From Panorpa germanica (taxonomy: Eukaryota > Arthropoda > Insecta > Mecoptera > Panorpidae), in contig OY783208.1 of the NCBI GenBank assembly GCA_963678705.1, positions 10,335,282 to 10,399,281 of the forward strand: a stretch of 64,000 nt of DNA, given 5' to 3'. Position 1 is the first letter of the stretch; each line of letters starts with the position of its first letter. The notes beneath the pieces were generated by a model that saw only the letters and a list, made by a program, of their open reading frames with translations, was not told where the DNA came from and ran no database searches. Shown here piece after piece: positions 30,495 through 41,893 of the stretch. The position numbers and the translations under genes were made by a program.

Positions 30495-32288
30495 TTAATG
30501 TTGTACGTAGTCTGCAAGATGGGTCGGTGGAAGTCTGTTTCGCTCGGGAGGTTTCTTTACAATAGGTATGTCATCGTTAGAAGGATTGGTAACAGGTTCT
30601 TGTCTAAAATCTTCTATCGGTGTAGTTTCTGGTGGGTGTAGCGTTATATTTCCTTCGTCTTCTTCATCAGACATTTGAAGATTAGATTTTTCTGACAATA
30701 TGTCGCTTCCGCCAAATGACGAACTGATATTGTACTCTCTCTTCCATCTGATAATTTAACATGAGCATATTCTGAATTAGCTTCAATTAATTCTACTTCT
30801 TCTACCAATGGATCATATTTGCTGTTTCGCACCATCTTTTTCATTAGAAATACCACTTAACGATTTCCGTTGATGAGTAAACATACGTTCGTGTGGAGTT
30901 GCATTGGTAGCAGTACATAATAGAGATCGTATGGAATGTAAAGCTGTGTTGAGTACTGTTTCCCATTGCGTAATTGGCGTATTTGTCGATTTTAACAATA
31001 ATGTTACCGCTTTCCAAATAATGCCATTATATCGTTCAACTTGTCCATTCCCTTGAGGGTTGTAGGGAGTAGTATTGCTAGTAGCAATTGCTCTGGCATG
31101 TAAGTAGACTTTTAAATCCTGTGACATGAATGAAGATCCTTTATCTGAATGTATAAAGGAAGGCATGCCAAAGATATCAAATACGTTTTGAAGGCATTTC
31201 ACAGTAGATGACGTCATATCAGAACATGGAAAAGCAAAGGGAAATCTAGAATATTCGTCTATAATTGTTAGCATGTATTTGTTTCTTGTAGCTCATGGTA
31301 TTGGCCCTTTAAAGTCTATGCTTAGTCGTTCGAAAGGGCAAGTAGCTTTAATAAGTTTCCCTGAATAAACAGTTTTTGTACTTTAAAACTAATAATTTTT
31401 AAGTTTATTTTAGTTTTAAGAATATTAAGTGACATGGTGTTCATAGCTTTAGTTTAAATAATTAAAAACAACCAATTTCCATTAATCATAACTTTTAACT
31501 ATGATTATTTCATAGTGACAGCTGTCTAGATATAATAAATATTAATTATCTATTAAGTTGTAATAAATATCAAATACGGGTTTCAGTTCTGCACATACTT
31601 TACATGAGGCTGTCATTTTTTTAATTTCCTCTACAGAGTAAGGTAGATTTCAGCATCGTATGTAATGCGCCATCCTTGTAACTCCAGGATGACATAGATT
31701 TTCATGTAGATTAATTAGTGTATCGTTTGGTGTAGTAGTACCACAGTACCTTGAGAAATTTTGATATCCTGAGGTAAAGCCACATATTCTGGAAAATGTA
31801 TCAGCTGCTAGATTATCTTTTCCTGGACGGTAAATTATTTCGTAGTTGTAACATGATAACTCAAGTCGCCATCTCATTATTTTGTCATTTTTAATTTTAC
31901 CAGCCCTTTATTTAAAATTAAACATAAATGATACTGACTTTTGGTCAGTAACTAATTGAAATCGATTTCCTATAAGATAATGTCTCCATTTCCTTAATGA
32001 TTCAACGATAGCATATGCTTCTTTTTCAATTGCTGAATGTCTTCTCTCACTTGCTGACAATGTTCTTGAGAAGAAAGCAATTGGTCTTCCAGACTGGTTT
32101 AGTGTAGCAGCGATAGCTTTATCAGAAGCGTCAGTTTCTACAACAAAGGGAACGTTATCTTCTATAGCCATCACTAAAGAGTTCCTAACATCATTTTTCA
32201 AATTTTCGAAAGCTTCTATTAGGTCAGGAGTCATTGGAAAGGATTTATTTTGTACTAGTGGCTGAATTTTCTTTGAGAAATTAGGCAT
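30495..32288 (-). pseudogene. Ty3/gypsy-type pol remnant: RNase H, integrase and tail
   Basis: Read from 32,288 downward. The end of the reverse transcriptase region is followed by RNase H (VETDASDKAIAATL, with HSAIEKEAYAIVES and a VTDQKS motif), then the integrase zinc region ending ASCKVCAELKP. A 217-bp foreign insert follows. The integrase core comes next, with the three acidic positions visible as SIDFKG, HSDKGSS and NGQVERYNG. Last is a C-terminal region ending PPTHLADYVQH and a stop at 30,495. Breaks are stops in FNFK-stop-RAG (about 31,909), IRC-stop-NLP (about 31,650) and PIP-stop-ATRN (about 31,290), and frameshifts near 30,830 and 30,690. Gag, protease and most of reverse transcriptase are absent; the sequence ends abruptly near 32,290. 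It is inactive. Confidence 0.8.
31362..31578. repeat. 217-bp repeat unit, copy 2, inside the integrase
   Basis: This has the same length and almost the same sequence as 24,199-24,415. It separates the codons for CAELKP from those for GKLIKAT on the minus strand. No clear target duplication is seen; a few integrase codons seem to have been replaced at the junction. Confidence 0.65.
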
Positions 32289-32317
32289 CCACTAAGGTTA
32301 GTAACCTTACACAAAGA

Positions 32318-32760
32318 TTGTGATCACATGCACTTGGAATGTGTACAACGTTGAATCCCTTTAATAATTAAAGGGACAAAATGACTTTTTTAATTGTTAA
32401 TATCTCTTAACATATAAGGAGCTATTAAAAAATTGAACATTTGAAGTTCTAGTAACCCACTTTATCAATTTATAGTACAGTTTTAAACAAGCCCATTGCA
32501 GCCTTGATGTGGTCTAGATATTTGTTTTATAAGTGTAAGTACATTCCCATGTGTTAAAGAATTGAGTAAGATCATTTAAGACGATATAGATAGCACTAGA
32601 TCGTTGTCCACTTTATATAGAAATGAATTGCGAACCAAAACTGTGAACTGTATATTGATAAAGTAGCCTACCATAACCTCAAATATCCAATTATTTTTAT
32701 TCAATTCGCACTATTACAGAAGTTATTAACGATTAATATTATAATTGCTTCCTCACCTTC
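32318..32760. repeat. Two R repeats in inverted arrangement
   Basis: A forward R unit (32,318-32,485: CACTTGGAATGTGTACAACG to TTTATCAATTTATAGTAC) is followed by a reverse unit (about 32,640-32,740: GTATATTGATAAAGTAGCC, then ACCTCAAATATCCAATTATT). Their shared core could pair as a long stem in RNA. No gene was seen. Confidence 0.5.
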
Positions 32761-33546
32761 TTCCCCACTACCATTTGCCAACCCTTACCATCACTGTTAA
32801 ACAAGAGAAATACAGAAGAAATGCAGAATTAAACGCCAAAGCTACAGCAGCTGTTGCGTCGACCCATAATGTTTTAATATAATGTCATGATATAAAACGA
32901 AAAATAAATAGCATTATTTATTATATTCTAACGAGTACTTGACGTCATCACATATTAAGCGGGAAAACGAAATACGAACTTTATGGGATAATTTCTTTTT
33001 TAACACCTACTTTTGGGAGCGCGTAGGTGCTATGGCCCTTTAAATAGATCTACGTCATTTTTTGCTATTTAACAGCACGTGTGCAATTGGCTACGAAGGC
33101 TGCCACGTTCTTACTTTCATGAAAAGATCAAAATGCTTCCCAGCCGATGATAAAAAATAAAGCATTCGATTTCTTTACCAATAAGTCTGTATTGAAATAT
33201 TCCGGCTTATCTTTGTACAACGTCTTGAGACAAATATCACAAATAGCTCGACGAGATATTGTGAAGATTAGTTCAAGTTTTGTAGACATTCGCAGACACT
33301 TTTGTGTTTCCTGTACCTGATAAGACGTACCGCTGATAAGTATTGTAATGATAGCATGTTCCGTTAAATACATTATCAAGAGTCTACTTATATTTGGAGG
33401 TTATGTTCCAGCAGAATATTTGACAGCACACGTGTATAAACAAGTTGACAGGCAAGGTATCAATTATTTAAATAAATAAAATTTAGGTATAGTAACATTA
33501 AGGATTAAAAAATATTCATTTCATTAATATTATGCTATGTTATCTA
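32760..33546. other. Intergenic DNA without recognised gene
   Basis: No repeat partners were recognised except the last part (from about 33,500), which is the inverse of the family 3' flank (ATTATGCTATGTTATCTA). An 83-codon minus-strand frame at 33,128-33,379 has no recognisable domain. Confidence 0.4.
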
Positions 33547-33868
33547 TCTTAATATATATTTATTACGTGTCACGTTGTTCCTCCGCGATGGACTCCTAAA
33601 CTACTTAACCGATTTTAATCAAATTTGTACACCGTGTGCAGTTTGATCCAACTTGAAAGATAGGATAGCTTACATCTCAATTTATGATTGCAATATTATC
33701 TTATTGCAAATTATTTGTCTGACATCTGGCGACGATGATGGCGACATCTGTTGACTAGATTGAGTAAATATTCTGTTGACTAGATTGAGTAAATATTCAA
33801 TAGATGGCGCTATGTAATGTAATATGACAAAAACGTTAGTCACAGCAACGCGTGGCCGGGACAGCTAG
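33547..33868 (+). mobile_element. Small non-autonomous Helitron
   Basis: The right end GGCCGGGACAGCTAG is followed by T, and the left end starts TC after an A, as Helitrons do when they insert between A and T without a target duplication. The body contains CTTAACCGATTTTAATCAAA and GATGGCGCTATGTAATGTAA, similar to Helitrons common in insects. A 25-bp tandem repeat (TGTTGACTAGATTGAGTAAA...) lies near 33,750-33,800. It is inserted in the inverted 3' flank of the minus-strand LRR copy. The left end is less certain than the right (33,543 is an alternative). Confidence 0.65.
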
Positions 33869-33943
33869 TGTTATATATAAGTTAAATATAATCTATATAT
33901 TCACACTGATAGAGTCCTATAAAATTATTCTTACATTTCGTCG

Positions 33944-34915
33944 TCAGCCAATTTCCTTATAGTGATTTTCTTCAGGCTCGATGTTCTCCTGTTCCAAAGA
34001 TTGGGGCCCTGAAAAATACATTAACTTATAATAGTGAACATACCCAATTAAAACTACCTTACTTTCTTTGTATTCATATTCACATTTTTTAATTCTTGTT
34101 TAATTGTTGTATTTGAAGCTTTAGGTAACAATGTTACACAATGTGCTTGTAAAAGCAACTAATTGACTTTTCAACAATTAGGTTAGGCGTTCTCTAATTA
34201 CGTACCTGGATTATCAGGCAGGACCGCTAAATAGGTAGACTGCACTCCTACATCGTCATAAAGTGGACTGGATTTGTCGTCATCATCAGCCCTCGTGGGT
34301 CTGACGTCACCATAAAGTTCATTTAACATAACTGCATCGTTGACATTCGGGCTCGGGTTCGTCCTTTTCTGTTGTTTACACACATCCAATATGGCGCCAA
34401 TTACTGAAAAAGAACAGGTTTTCTATGTAGTAATTATTAATGTTGTGAGTTAGGTTAGATGTTTGCGTTTTAGATTTTTTAATAAAAAGTTTGTAATTCT
34501 AACCTGCAAATACAGCAACAGCCAGTGCAGGTGAAGTAACAGCTATCCATGTAGTGTTCTGCTTTTCATTCTGAACTGATTTTTCAACGGACGCCAGCAC
34601 TGACATATTTTTGGTTATGCTTTCATTTTCATAGTTTGTTTTAACGTTGTTTTCATCCATTTCTTGTACTTGGTCTTCACCAACGGTTCAAGTTGGTGAA
34701 TTGCTTTATAGAATTGCTTGAAATCTTGAATCATTTTCACAAAGTCGGCATTCAAGAAATTCTTGCTTAAATCAATTTCGTTCAAATCTGGTTGCGTTTC
34801 TTGTAAAGATTTGTTGCTATACGTTAAATTGAAAGATGTAAAACGATTAGAAGATAAATAAACTGATTGCAGCTTCCCTCGAGTCACAGAGCTGCAGAAG
34901 TTATCCAACGCTATT
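33944..34915 (-). pseudogene. Minus-strand LRR receptor-like copy, 3' half, short intron 1
   Basis: Exon 1 remnant (about 34,915-34,504) starts abruptly inside the last LRR (LDNFCSSVTRG) and ends in the membrane segment AVTSPALAVAVFA. Exon 2 (34,403-34,206) and exon 3 (34,008-33,944) are intact, with YGDV, YDDV, YLAV and the end HYKEIG (Glu to Lys in the usual YEEI). A one-base frameshift near 34,688 separates the LRR part from the membrane part. Intron 1 is only 100 nt (34,404-34,503) and lacks the 310-bp element found in all other copies. The 5' part of the gene is missing. It is the only copy on this strand. Confidence 0.75.
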
Positions 34916-35262
34916 AACCTGCTGTATAGTATCGCTATCTATATTTCGTTATAAAAAGTGGCCAAGTATCGTTTCACCTTAAAATAATTTATCAAAAATC
35001 TAAGCTTCTGTTAACATCTATTAAAAAGTATCTTAAAATATTTATGATTTGTTATGTGTTCAATAGATGACGCCCAGAGTGTATGCAACCTAAATAACAC
35101 TGTCTGAATATTCACATTTAAAGACAATGAAATATGTATATATCAAAGAAATTTACAAAAACATTGACGGAACCGTTTTTGATCTACCATACGAATTTCG
35201 GTAGCATCCAGGCATCTAAACCTACACCTGGAACATTACAAACATATAACGCATTTTAGTAT
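34916..35262. other. Junction region upstream of the truncated minus-strand copy
   Basis: I see no gene. The LRR homology stops near 34,915 at an abrupt boundary. The segment near 35,150-35,230 carries short matches to generic flank sequence (ACCGTTTT, AACATTACAA) only. Confidence 0.35.
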
Positions 35263-35600
35263 AAATGAAAAGTAAACTTTATTGAAAATGTAGCTTCCTT
35301 ACATTAGTTTATAATTAAATTTTATTTCTTTTTGACATTTATTTGTATAGCCAAACCCCTATGATATATTTATGATTAACTACCTCTCCTGTGATTAATA
35401 TCCTAAATATTGAACCATTGATGCTATTTGGTAGTAGTCGCGGCAAAGGTAAACAGTCGTAATTAAACAAACAACATTATCTGAATGCGATGAGGTATCA
35501 GGGGCCAGCGAATGAATAATTAGGAAAATGAGCAACTCGTTCACAAATGACAAATTAAACTAACACGAGCTCTCAAATTAAACAGAGGCGTGGCTTTCTT
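35263..35600. repeat. About 340-bp direct repeat, copy 2 (partner 27,508-27,860)
   Basis: It has the same landmarks in the same order as the first copy, ending TTAAACAGAGGCGTGGC. It is non-coding. Confidence 0.65.
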
Positions 35601-35952
35601 AAAGAACTAATTTTAAAACAGAAAATTGAAAGTTAAAAATAAGGTAAATTCTTGCTGGCAAGTTAAGTTTTGCTTTGCATAATTATAGCCTTGCCGATGT
35701 GTCTTTTATAAGTGTATAACCTTCTAATGTGCTAAGGAACTAATTGAGATCATTGTACACTTAATATTTAATTGGGCCAAAACTGAATTTGTATAAAACT
35801 GCACTGTATATTGATAAAGTTTTCTATCAAAACCTCAAATATCCAATTATTTTTATTCAATTTGCAATATTACAGAAGTTATTAACGATTGAAATAGTCC
35901 TTTGAATAATTAAAGGGGTAAAAAAATTCATTACATTAAAGAAGTACAAAAG
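35600..35952. repeat. Reverse R repeat and short unique sequence
   Basis: About 35,800-35,930 is a reverse R unit (GTATATTGATAAAGTTTTC; ACCTCAAATATCCAATTATT; GTTATTAACGATT). The remainder has no recognised content. Confidence 0.45.
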
Positions 35953-36618
35953 CACTGGCGTAGCTAGGTATGGGCCACACGGTGCTGAGCACCGTGACCC
36001 TCAAGCTCAGGGGGCCCTCGGACCCTGACCAACAAACCTCGTATTGTACTAGCTAAAAATTCTCCCACCTTTGGAATGTAAATAAAATAGGTTGCAACAC
36101 GACTTTAAGGTAGTACTGTCGGTCAGAGAGTTACCGTTTAATATTTTCTAAAATTTGGCAAATTAGTAGATTATAATAAGATAATAGTCTCATTGAATTT
36201 TAGAAAAACTGCAGAGAACCAGTAAAAAGATATTGAACTTTGAATTTTTTAATTTAACATTAAGGCTTATGAGAAATCACAGTTTTTATTTCATTTTATG
36301 AAAAGAATAGTTTAGATTTAGATTTATCGAAGGTAGACCAGCTAAGCATTGTTGTGAGGTATGCAGTTATAACCGTTGGCCGTATTCCTGAGTCTTGCGA
36401 ACAATGATAGTGATCGAACAGATCTGATTTACATGAGTGAAACATATTACGAATTATTTTTAAAAGAGTATTCCTGTACATTTCCTGAATTTTATTATTA
36501 ATTATTGTTATCTTCACATTATGTTCACTTTTAAAAGTGATTCGTAAAATGTTTCGCTCCAGTTAGGGCCCCAGTTTCTTTTTGCACCGGGGCCTTTGGT
36601 TACCTAGCTGCGCCACTG
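35953..36618. mobile_element. DNA element with CACTGGCGTAGCTAGGTA termini
   Basis: The left end CACTGGCGTAGCTAGGTA and the right end, read in reverse, CAGTGGCGCAGCTAGGTA differ at two positions, and GGGGCC-rich segments follow on both sides. It is 666 bp long. No target duplication could be recognised, so its superfamily is open. A 73-codon minus-strand frame inside (36,296-36,517) has no recognised domain. It abuts the truncated 5' edge of the 36.6-kb LRR remnant and may mark the deletion boundary. Confidence 0.65.
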
Positions 36619-36630
36619 GTTGCGTCACAT

Positions 36631-37680
36631 AGAATTTCTAAAAATTGAACCGCAGCGAAAAGTTGACGCATAAGTTCAGAAAGAGAAATAAAACACCACG
36701 TGGATTGTGGTTACTTCGGCTGCACTGGCAGTTGGTGTATTTGCAGGTTAGAATTTCAATCCTTTTTATCTTAATTGTATAATAGGTCACCCTCCTAACA
36801 ATTAACGGTGGTATACAATCTTAATTCAGAGAGAGTTCATAAAGTGGGGATGACATGCGTTTTATGTTCCAGGCCGATGTTATCCTGAACTACTTTTAAA
36901 TGTAACACCATTTTATAATTTACATTTTTCTTAACATTCTCGTAGCTATTTTGTGCTATTTTAGTTATTTTTCTCTAATGCACATCTTCCCCTCTCCGTA
37001 TCCCCTTAGTAAATATGGGCACACAGGGGCACCACATTTTGACGTTATTCCGTTCGGGAAAAGTTTCGCAGGGACCACGTGGACTGTGGGTCAAAGTTAC
37101 AGCATCCTTAATCTAATAACACCGACCTGAAATATAAAACGCACCCTGTACATCCTAAGTAAAATGAATTTCCAATTTATTAAAAACAAAATATAATTGA
37201 AACATAATTGAGTGTTCCTAACTCATAATATTAAAATTACTACATAAAAAACTTGTCCCTTTCAGGTAATTGGCGCCATGTTGGTTGTGAATAAACAACG
37301 GACAAGAACTATGTTAAATGAGCTTTATGATGACGTCGGACCGGCAAGGGCTGATGATGAAGTTCGACCACTACCAGTCTATTTAACGGTCCTGCCCGAT
37401 ATTCTAGGTACGTAATTAGAGAACGCCCAACGTGAATTGAACCCAATTATTGAAAAGTCAATTAGTTGCTTTTACAAACACATTGTGTAACATTGTTACC
37501 TAAAGCTTCAAATACAACAATTACACAATAATTAAAAAAATAAACAAAGAAAGTAAGGTAGTTTTAATTGGGTATGTTCACTATTATAAGTTGATGTGAT
37601 TTTTGAATGTTTTAGGGCCCCAACATCTGGAACAGGAGAACATCGAGTCCGAGGAGAATCATTACGAGGAAATTGACTAA
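36631..37680 (+). pseudogene. LRR receptor-like copy, membrane and tail exons only
   Basis: The remnant starts just before the stretch encoding FLKIEP and the membrane segment (exon 1 ends 36,746). Intron 1 is 36,747-37,265. Exon 2 (37,266-37,407) has an extra G at its start that would shift the frame, and an in-frame 30-nt deletion removing the NPN...NDA stretch. YDDV and YLTV are kept. Exon 3 (37,616-37,680) is intact and ends HYEEID with a TAA stop. A TAA also falls in the pre-membrane segment (about 36,670). All LRRs are missing. Confidence 0.75.
36857..37142. mobile_element. Intron-1 MITE-like element, copy in the 36.6-kb remnant
   Basis: GCGTTTTATGTTCCAGG is on the left and ATAAAACGC on the right. 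It is slightly shortened compared with the others. Confidence 0.55.
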
Positions 37681-38925
37681 TTATGGTTATTGTTCTGAAG
37701 AAGATTTTCTTTATTTTTATTTAAACTTAGTTTATGTTAAACTTAGATTAAATAGCAATAGTTTATATTAAACTTGGATTAACTACTTTATACGTTCTAA
37801 ATAAAAATCTTATTTTATGAAATACATTTTATAATTATTTTTGTTCCTACTTTTTATTTGTAATTATATTTCTTATCTGCTGATATACTTGTCACAGAAA
37901 AACCGTTATTAATCCTATTTTTTTAAATATGAAATACATATAGTAAATAGCTATATCTGCGTCAACTTTTAAATAGTTAAAAAAAATAATGCCAATAGTT
38001 ATATCGATAATCCAGTTCTTTAGTAAGACAACTCTGAAATTGAAATTTAAATTAATGCACAGTTATATGTAAAATTGCATCCTCTATCTGATTCAGTACT
38101 CGGACAAATTGAATATTTTTTTTGTCGTTCTTTCAAAAATCAATATCTCACTAATGAACTACACGATCGATATATTTTAATAAAAATGTAAAAATTCTAA
38201 CTTTAAAAATATGATTTCACAGTCCGATTTGAATCATTTCTAATCAAAACGAAAATGCGGTATCAGATCCAATCCAAAATCATTTATTTACCAAATACAT
38301 AATATTTAGACTGCTGTGTCCTCGGGTTCGATTCTCAGACTAGCGCCATATTTTCTGGGTGGGGTTGTAATGAAATTTAATTGATTACGTTCTCTCATAA
38401 ATTTATTTATTGTCAAAGTAGCTTTCAATATAAAACGAGATCGTCAGTGCTAGGTCTTTGATTAAAATAAAAATTAATAAATGTGTATTGTTGTTTTATT
38501 TTATTAAATATTCAAATGTTAGCGGAGTTATATCTATATCAAATATGAATTTAAGTTTTGCAGCCTGTTTTACAAGAAATAAGTAGTAATAAGAAATGGA
38601 GATTATTTTCCTTCGTTTATAATACTTCATGGGATACACAAGGCAGCTGTTAGTAATAAATAACGTATCACACACACACTCGTATGCGTCTCTGTTGTAT
38701 AGAAGAGATCACAAATCATCAGACGTGAGGTCACATGTCTTGGAATGTTCTACAACGTTGAATCCCTAAAGCAAGAGACAAAATAACTTTTTCAACTGTT
38801 AATATCTCCTAAAATGTAAATAGGTTCTGGTAGCCAACTTTATCAATGTACAGTTCCGTTTTGTGGAAAATAAGATCGATGAACCCAAAATGGTCATTAG
38901 AGCTATTTAACGATGATAACAGGCC
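37681..38925. repeat. 3' flank of the 36.6-kb remnant: module E (cut) and R repeat
   Basis: 37,960-38,280 matches module E up to GCGGTATCAGATCC, where it stops. 38,285-38,650 follows 3,895-4,260 and 13,120-13,480, including the B-box-like GGTTCGATTCTCAG (about 38,328). 38,720-38,925 is R. About 50 bp near 38,650-38,705 (ACACACACACTCGTATGCG) is an addition. No gene was seen. Confidence 0.55.
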
Positions 38926-39122
38926 TACCAAATATTAAAAATAATATTAAAATAAAATATAAATTACGCAACGTAATACAATAATTAAATAATAATTTTC
39001 TAAAAAGGAATATAAATCGCTTATATAGGCCTAATGAAAATTAAAAATATTAAAAGTAATATTAAAAATAATATTGAAATAAAATATTAATTACATAACG
39101 TAATCATCATCATCATCCTTCA
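38926..39122. repeat. AT-rich stretch with an internal direct repeat
   Basis: Two similar segments (about 38,930-38,990 and 39,025-39,105) each run from AGGCCTA through AATATTAAAAATAATATT to AACGTAAT. A short CAT repeat follows. The stretch lies between the LRR flank and the Helitron array, and may be the outer part of the retroelement into which the array inserted. Confidence 0.4.
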
Positions 39123-41053
39123 TCCTATATTATAATGTTCCAAGTGTTTATTTATATTCTTATATGTTTATATGTTTCTATGTTTATATGTTTGGTTCGA
39201 ATTTTGTATGGCATCTCGAAAACGGCTCCAGGGAAGTTTTTGAAAATTTCCTATTTCGTAGAGAAAAAAATTCTAAGACCTTTGGCGTCCCTGGATTTTT
39301 CCCTGAATTTCCTGGAAACCCGTAATTTTGGAAAAACTGAAAAAAAAGTGATCCCTTTTTTGCTGTATTACTTTTAAGTTGTAAAAGATAGAAAGTTGAA
39401 ATTTTGCATGTGTATTAAGCTGTTTAAGGCTGATATTTCTCAAAAATTAGAAATTTAAAAATTGAAAAAGGAGGGGTTAAAGAAATTTGGGGGCCCGGTA
39501 GGAAACTTTGGAGAAAGTTCATATTCTAAATTTTAGAATAATTAAGTGTATTATTAATGAAAAAAAATTCAAAATTTCAAAATTTTATTTGGGGGAATTT
39601 GGGCAGTATTTTCCGAGAGTAAAAATTGTGCTAGAAAGTTGAAATTTTGTATATAGGCTAACCTTGGTAACTTATTTACGAATCGAAAAAAAAAATTCCA
39701 AATTTTGAAAAAAAGTTGGTCAAATAACGCATAAATTGAAAATATTTTTTATTTTGATAAAAAAAATATATTTTTTAGTCAATTTATATGTGTCAATGTA
39801 TATGTGCGAGTTTATTTATTATTTCAATTTAAAAATAGAACAGTGAAATATGAAAATTAATTACGAATTATTTTATTGGATTCAAATGATACACGCCAAA
39901 AAGACGTCGCATTGCGACGGGGGTAAACTAAAGTATATTATAATGTCCCAGGTGTATATTTATCCTATATTATAATGTTCCAAGTGTTTATTTATATTCT
40001 TATCCTATATTATAATGTTCCAACTGTTTGAATCTATTCTTATATGTTTATATTCTTATATTCTTATATGTTTGGTACTGAATTTTGTATGGCAGCGCGA
40101 AAACGGCTCCAGGGAAGTTTTTAAAAACTTCCTATTTTGTAGAGAAAAAAATTCTAAGACCTTTGGCGTCCCCGGATTTTCCCCTGAATTTCCTGGAAAC
40201 CCGTAATTTTGGAAAAACTGGAAAAAAAGTGAGCCCTTTTTTGCTGTATTACTTTTAGTTGGTAAGAGATAGAAAGTTGAAATTTTGCATCTGTATTAAG
40301 GTATTCAATGATGACATTTCTCAAAAATTAGAAATTCAAAAATTGAAAAAGGGGGGGTTGAAGAAATTCGGGGGCCCGGTAGGGAACTTTGGAGAAAGTT
40401 AATATTCTGGATTCTAGAATAATTAAGTATATTATCAATAAAAAAAAATTCAAAATTTCAAAATTTTATTGGGGGGCACGGGGGCAGTATTTGCCGAGAG
40501 TAAAAATTGTGCTAGAAAATTGAAATTTTGTATGTAGGCTAACCTTGGTAACTTATTTACGAATCGAAAAAAAAAATCCCAAATTTTGAAAAAAAGTTGG
40601 TCAAATAACGCATAAATTGAAAATATTTTTTATTTTTATAAAAAAAATATATTTTTTAGTCAATTTATATGTGTGGCGTATTTGTGGTATTTTTTATTTC
40701 AATTTAAAAATAGAACAGTGAAATATGAAATTTAATTACGAATTATTTTATTGGATTCAAATGATACACGCCAAAAAGACGTCGCATTGCAACGGGGGTA
40801 TACTCTAGGGATCTTATATTCTTATAAGTTTGGTAGTAAATATTGTATGGCAGCGCGAAAACGGCTCTGTCAATGTTATTGAAAATTGTCTATTTCGGAG
40901 AGAAAAAAATTCCAAGACTTTTGGCGTACCCGGATTTTTCACTGAATTTCCTGGAAACCATTTGGGAAAAACTGGAAAAAAAGTGAGCCTTTGACATGAT
41001 ATTCAAGCCACACCCAAAAAACAGACGTCGCTTGCGACGGGGGTAAAAGCTAG
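39123..41053 (+). repeat. 1,931-bp higher-order repeat, copy 1
   Basis: It consists of an 811-bp unit plus a 1,120-bp unit. The latter includes a 245-bp deletion derivative, 40,809-41,053. It is near-identical to 41,894-43,824, which has exactly the same length. The end at 41,050-41,053 (CTAG) is followed directly by TCCTATATT of the next unit. Confidence 0.85.
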
Positions 41054-41893
41054 TCCTATATTATAATGTTCCAAGTGTTTATTTATATTCTTATATGTTT
41101 ATATGTTTCTATGTTTATATGTTTGGTTCGAATTTTGTATGGCATCTCGAAAACGGCTCCAGGGAAGTTTTTGAAAATTTCCTATTTCGTAGAGAAAAAA
41201 ATTCTAAGACCTTTGGCGTCCCTGGATTTTTCCCTGAATTTCCTGGAAACCCGTAATTTTGGAAAAACTGAAAAAAAAGTGATCCCTTTTTTGCTGTATT
41301 ACTTTAAAGTTGTAAAAGATAGAAAGTTGAAATTTTGCATGTGTATTAAGCTGTTTAAGGCTGATATTTCTCAAAAATTAGAAATTCAAAAATTGAAAAA
41401 GGAGGGGTTAAAGAAATTTGGGGGCCCGGTAGGAAACTTTGGAGAAAGTTCATATTCTAAATTTTAGAATAATTAAGTGTATTATTAATGAAAAAAAATT
41501 CAAAATTTCAAAATTTTATTTGGGGGAATTTGGGCAGTATTTTCCGAGAGTAAAAATTGTGCTAGAAAGTTGAAATTTTGTATATAGGCTAACCTTGGTA
41601 ACTTATTTACGAATCGAAAAAAAAAATTCCAAATTTTGAAAAAAAGTTGGTCAAATAACGCATAAATTAAAAATATTTTTTATTTTGATAAAAAAAATAT
41701 ATTTTTTAGTCAATTTATATGTGTCAATGTATATGTGCGAGTTTATTTATTATTTCAATTTAAAAATAGAACAGTGAAATATGAAAATTAATTACGAATT
41801 ATTTTATTGGATTCAAATGATACACGCCAAAAAGACGTCGCATTGCGACGGGGGTAAACTAAAGTATATTATAATGTCCCAGGTGTATATTTA

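Noticed and set aside
33128-33379. 83-codon minus-strand frame
   Set aside because: No recognisable domain, no splice context, no paralogue in the window.
36296-36517. 73-codon minus-strand frame within the 35.95-kb DNA element
   Set aside because: Too short and without recognisable transposase residues.
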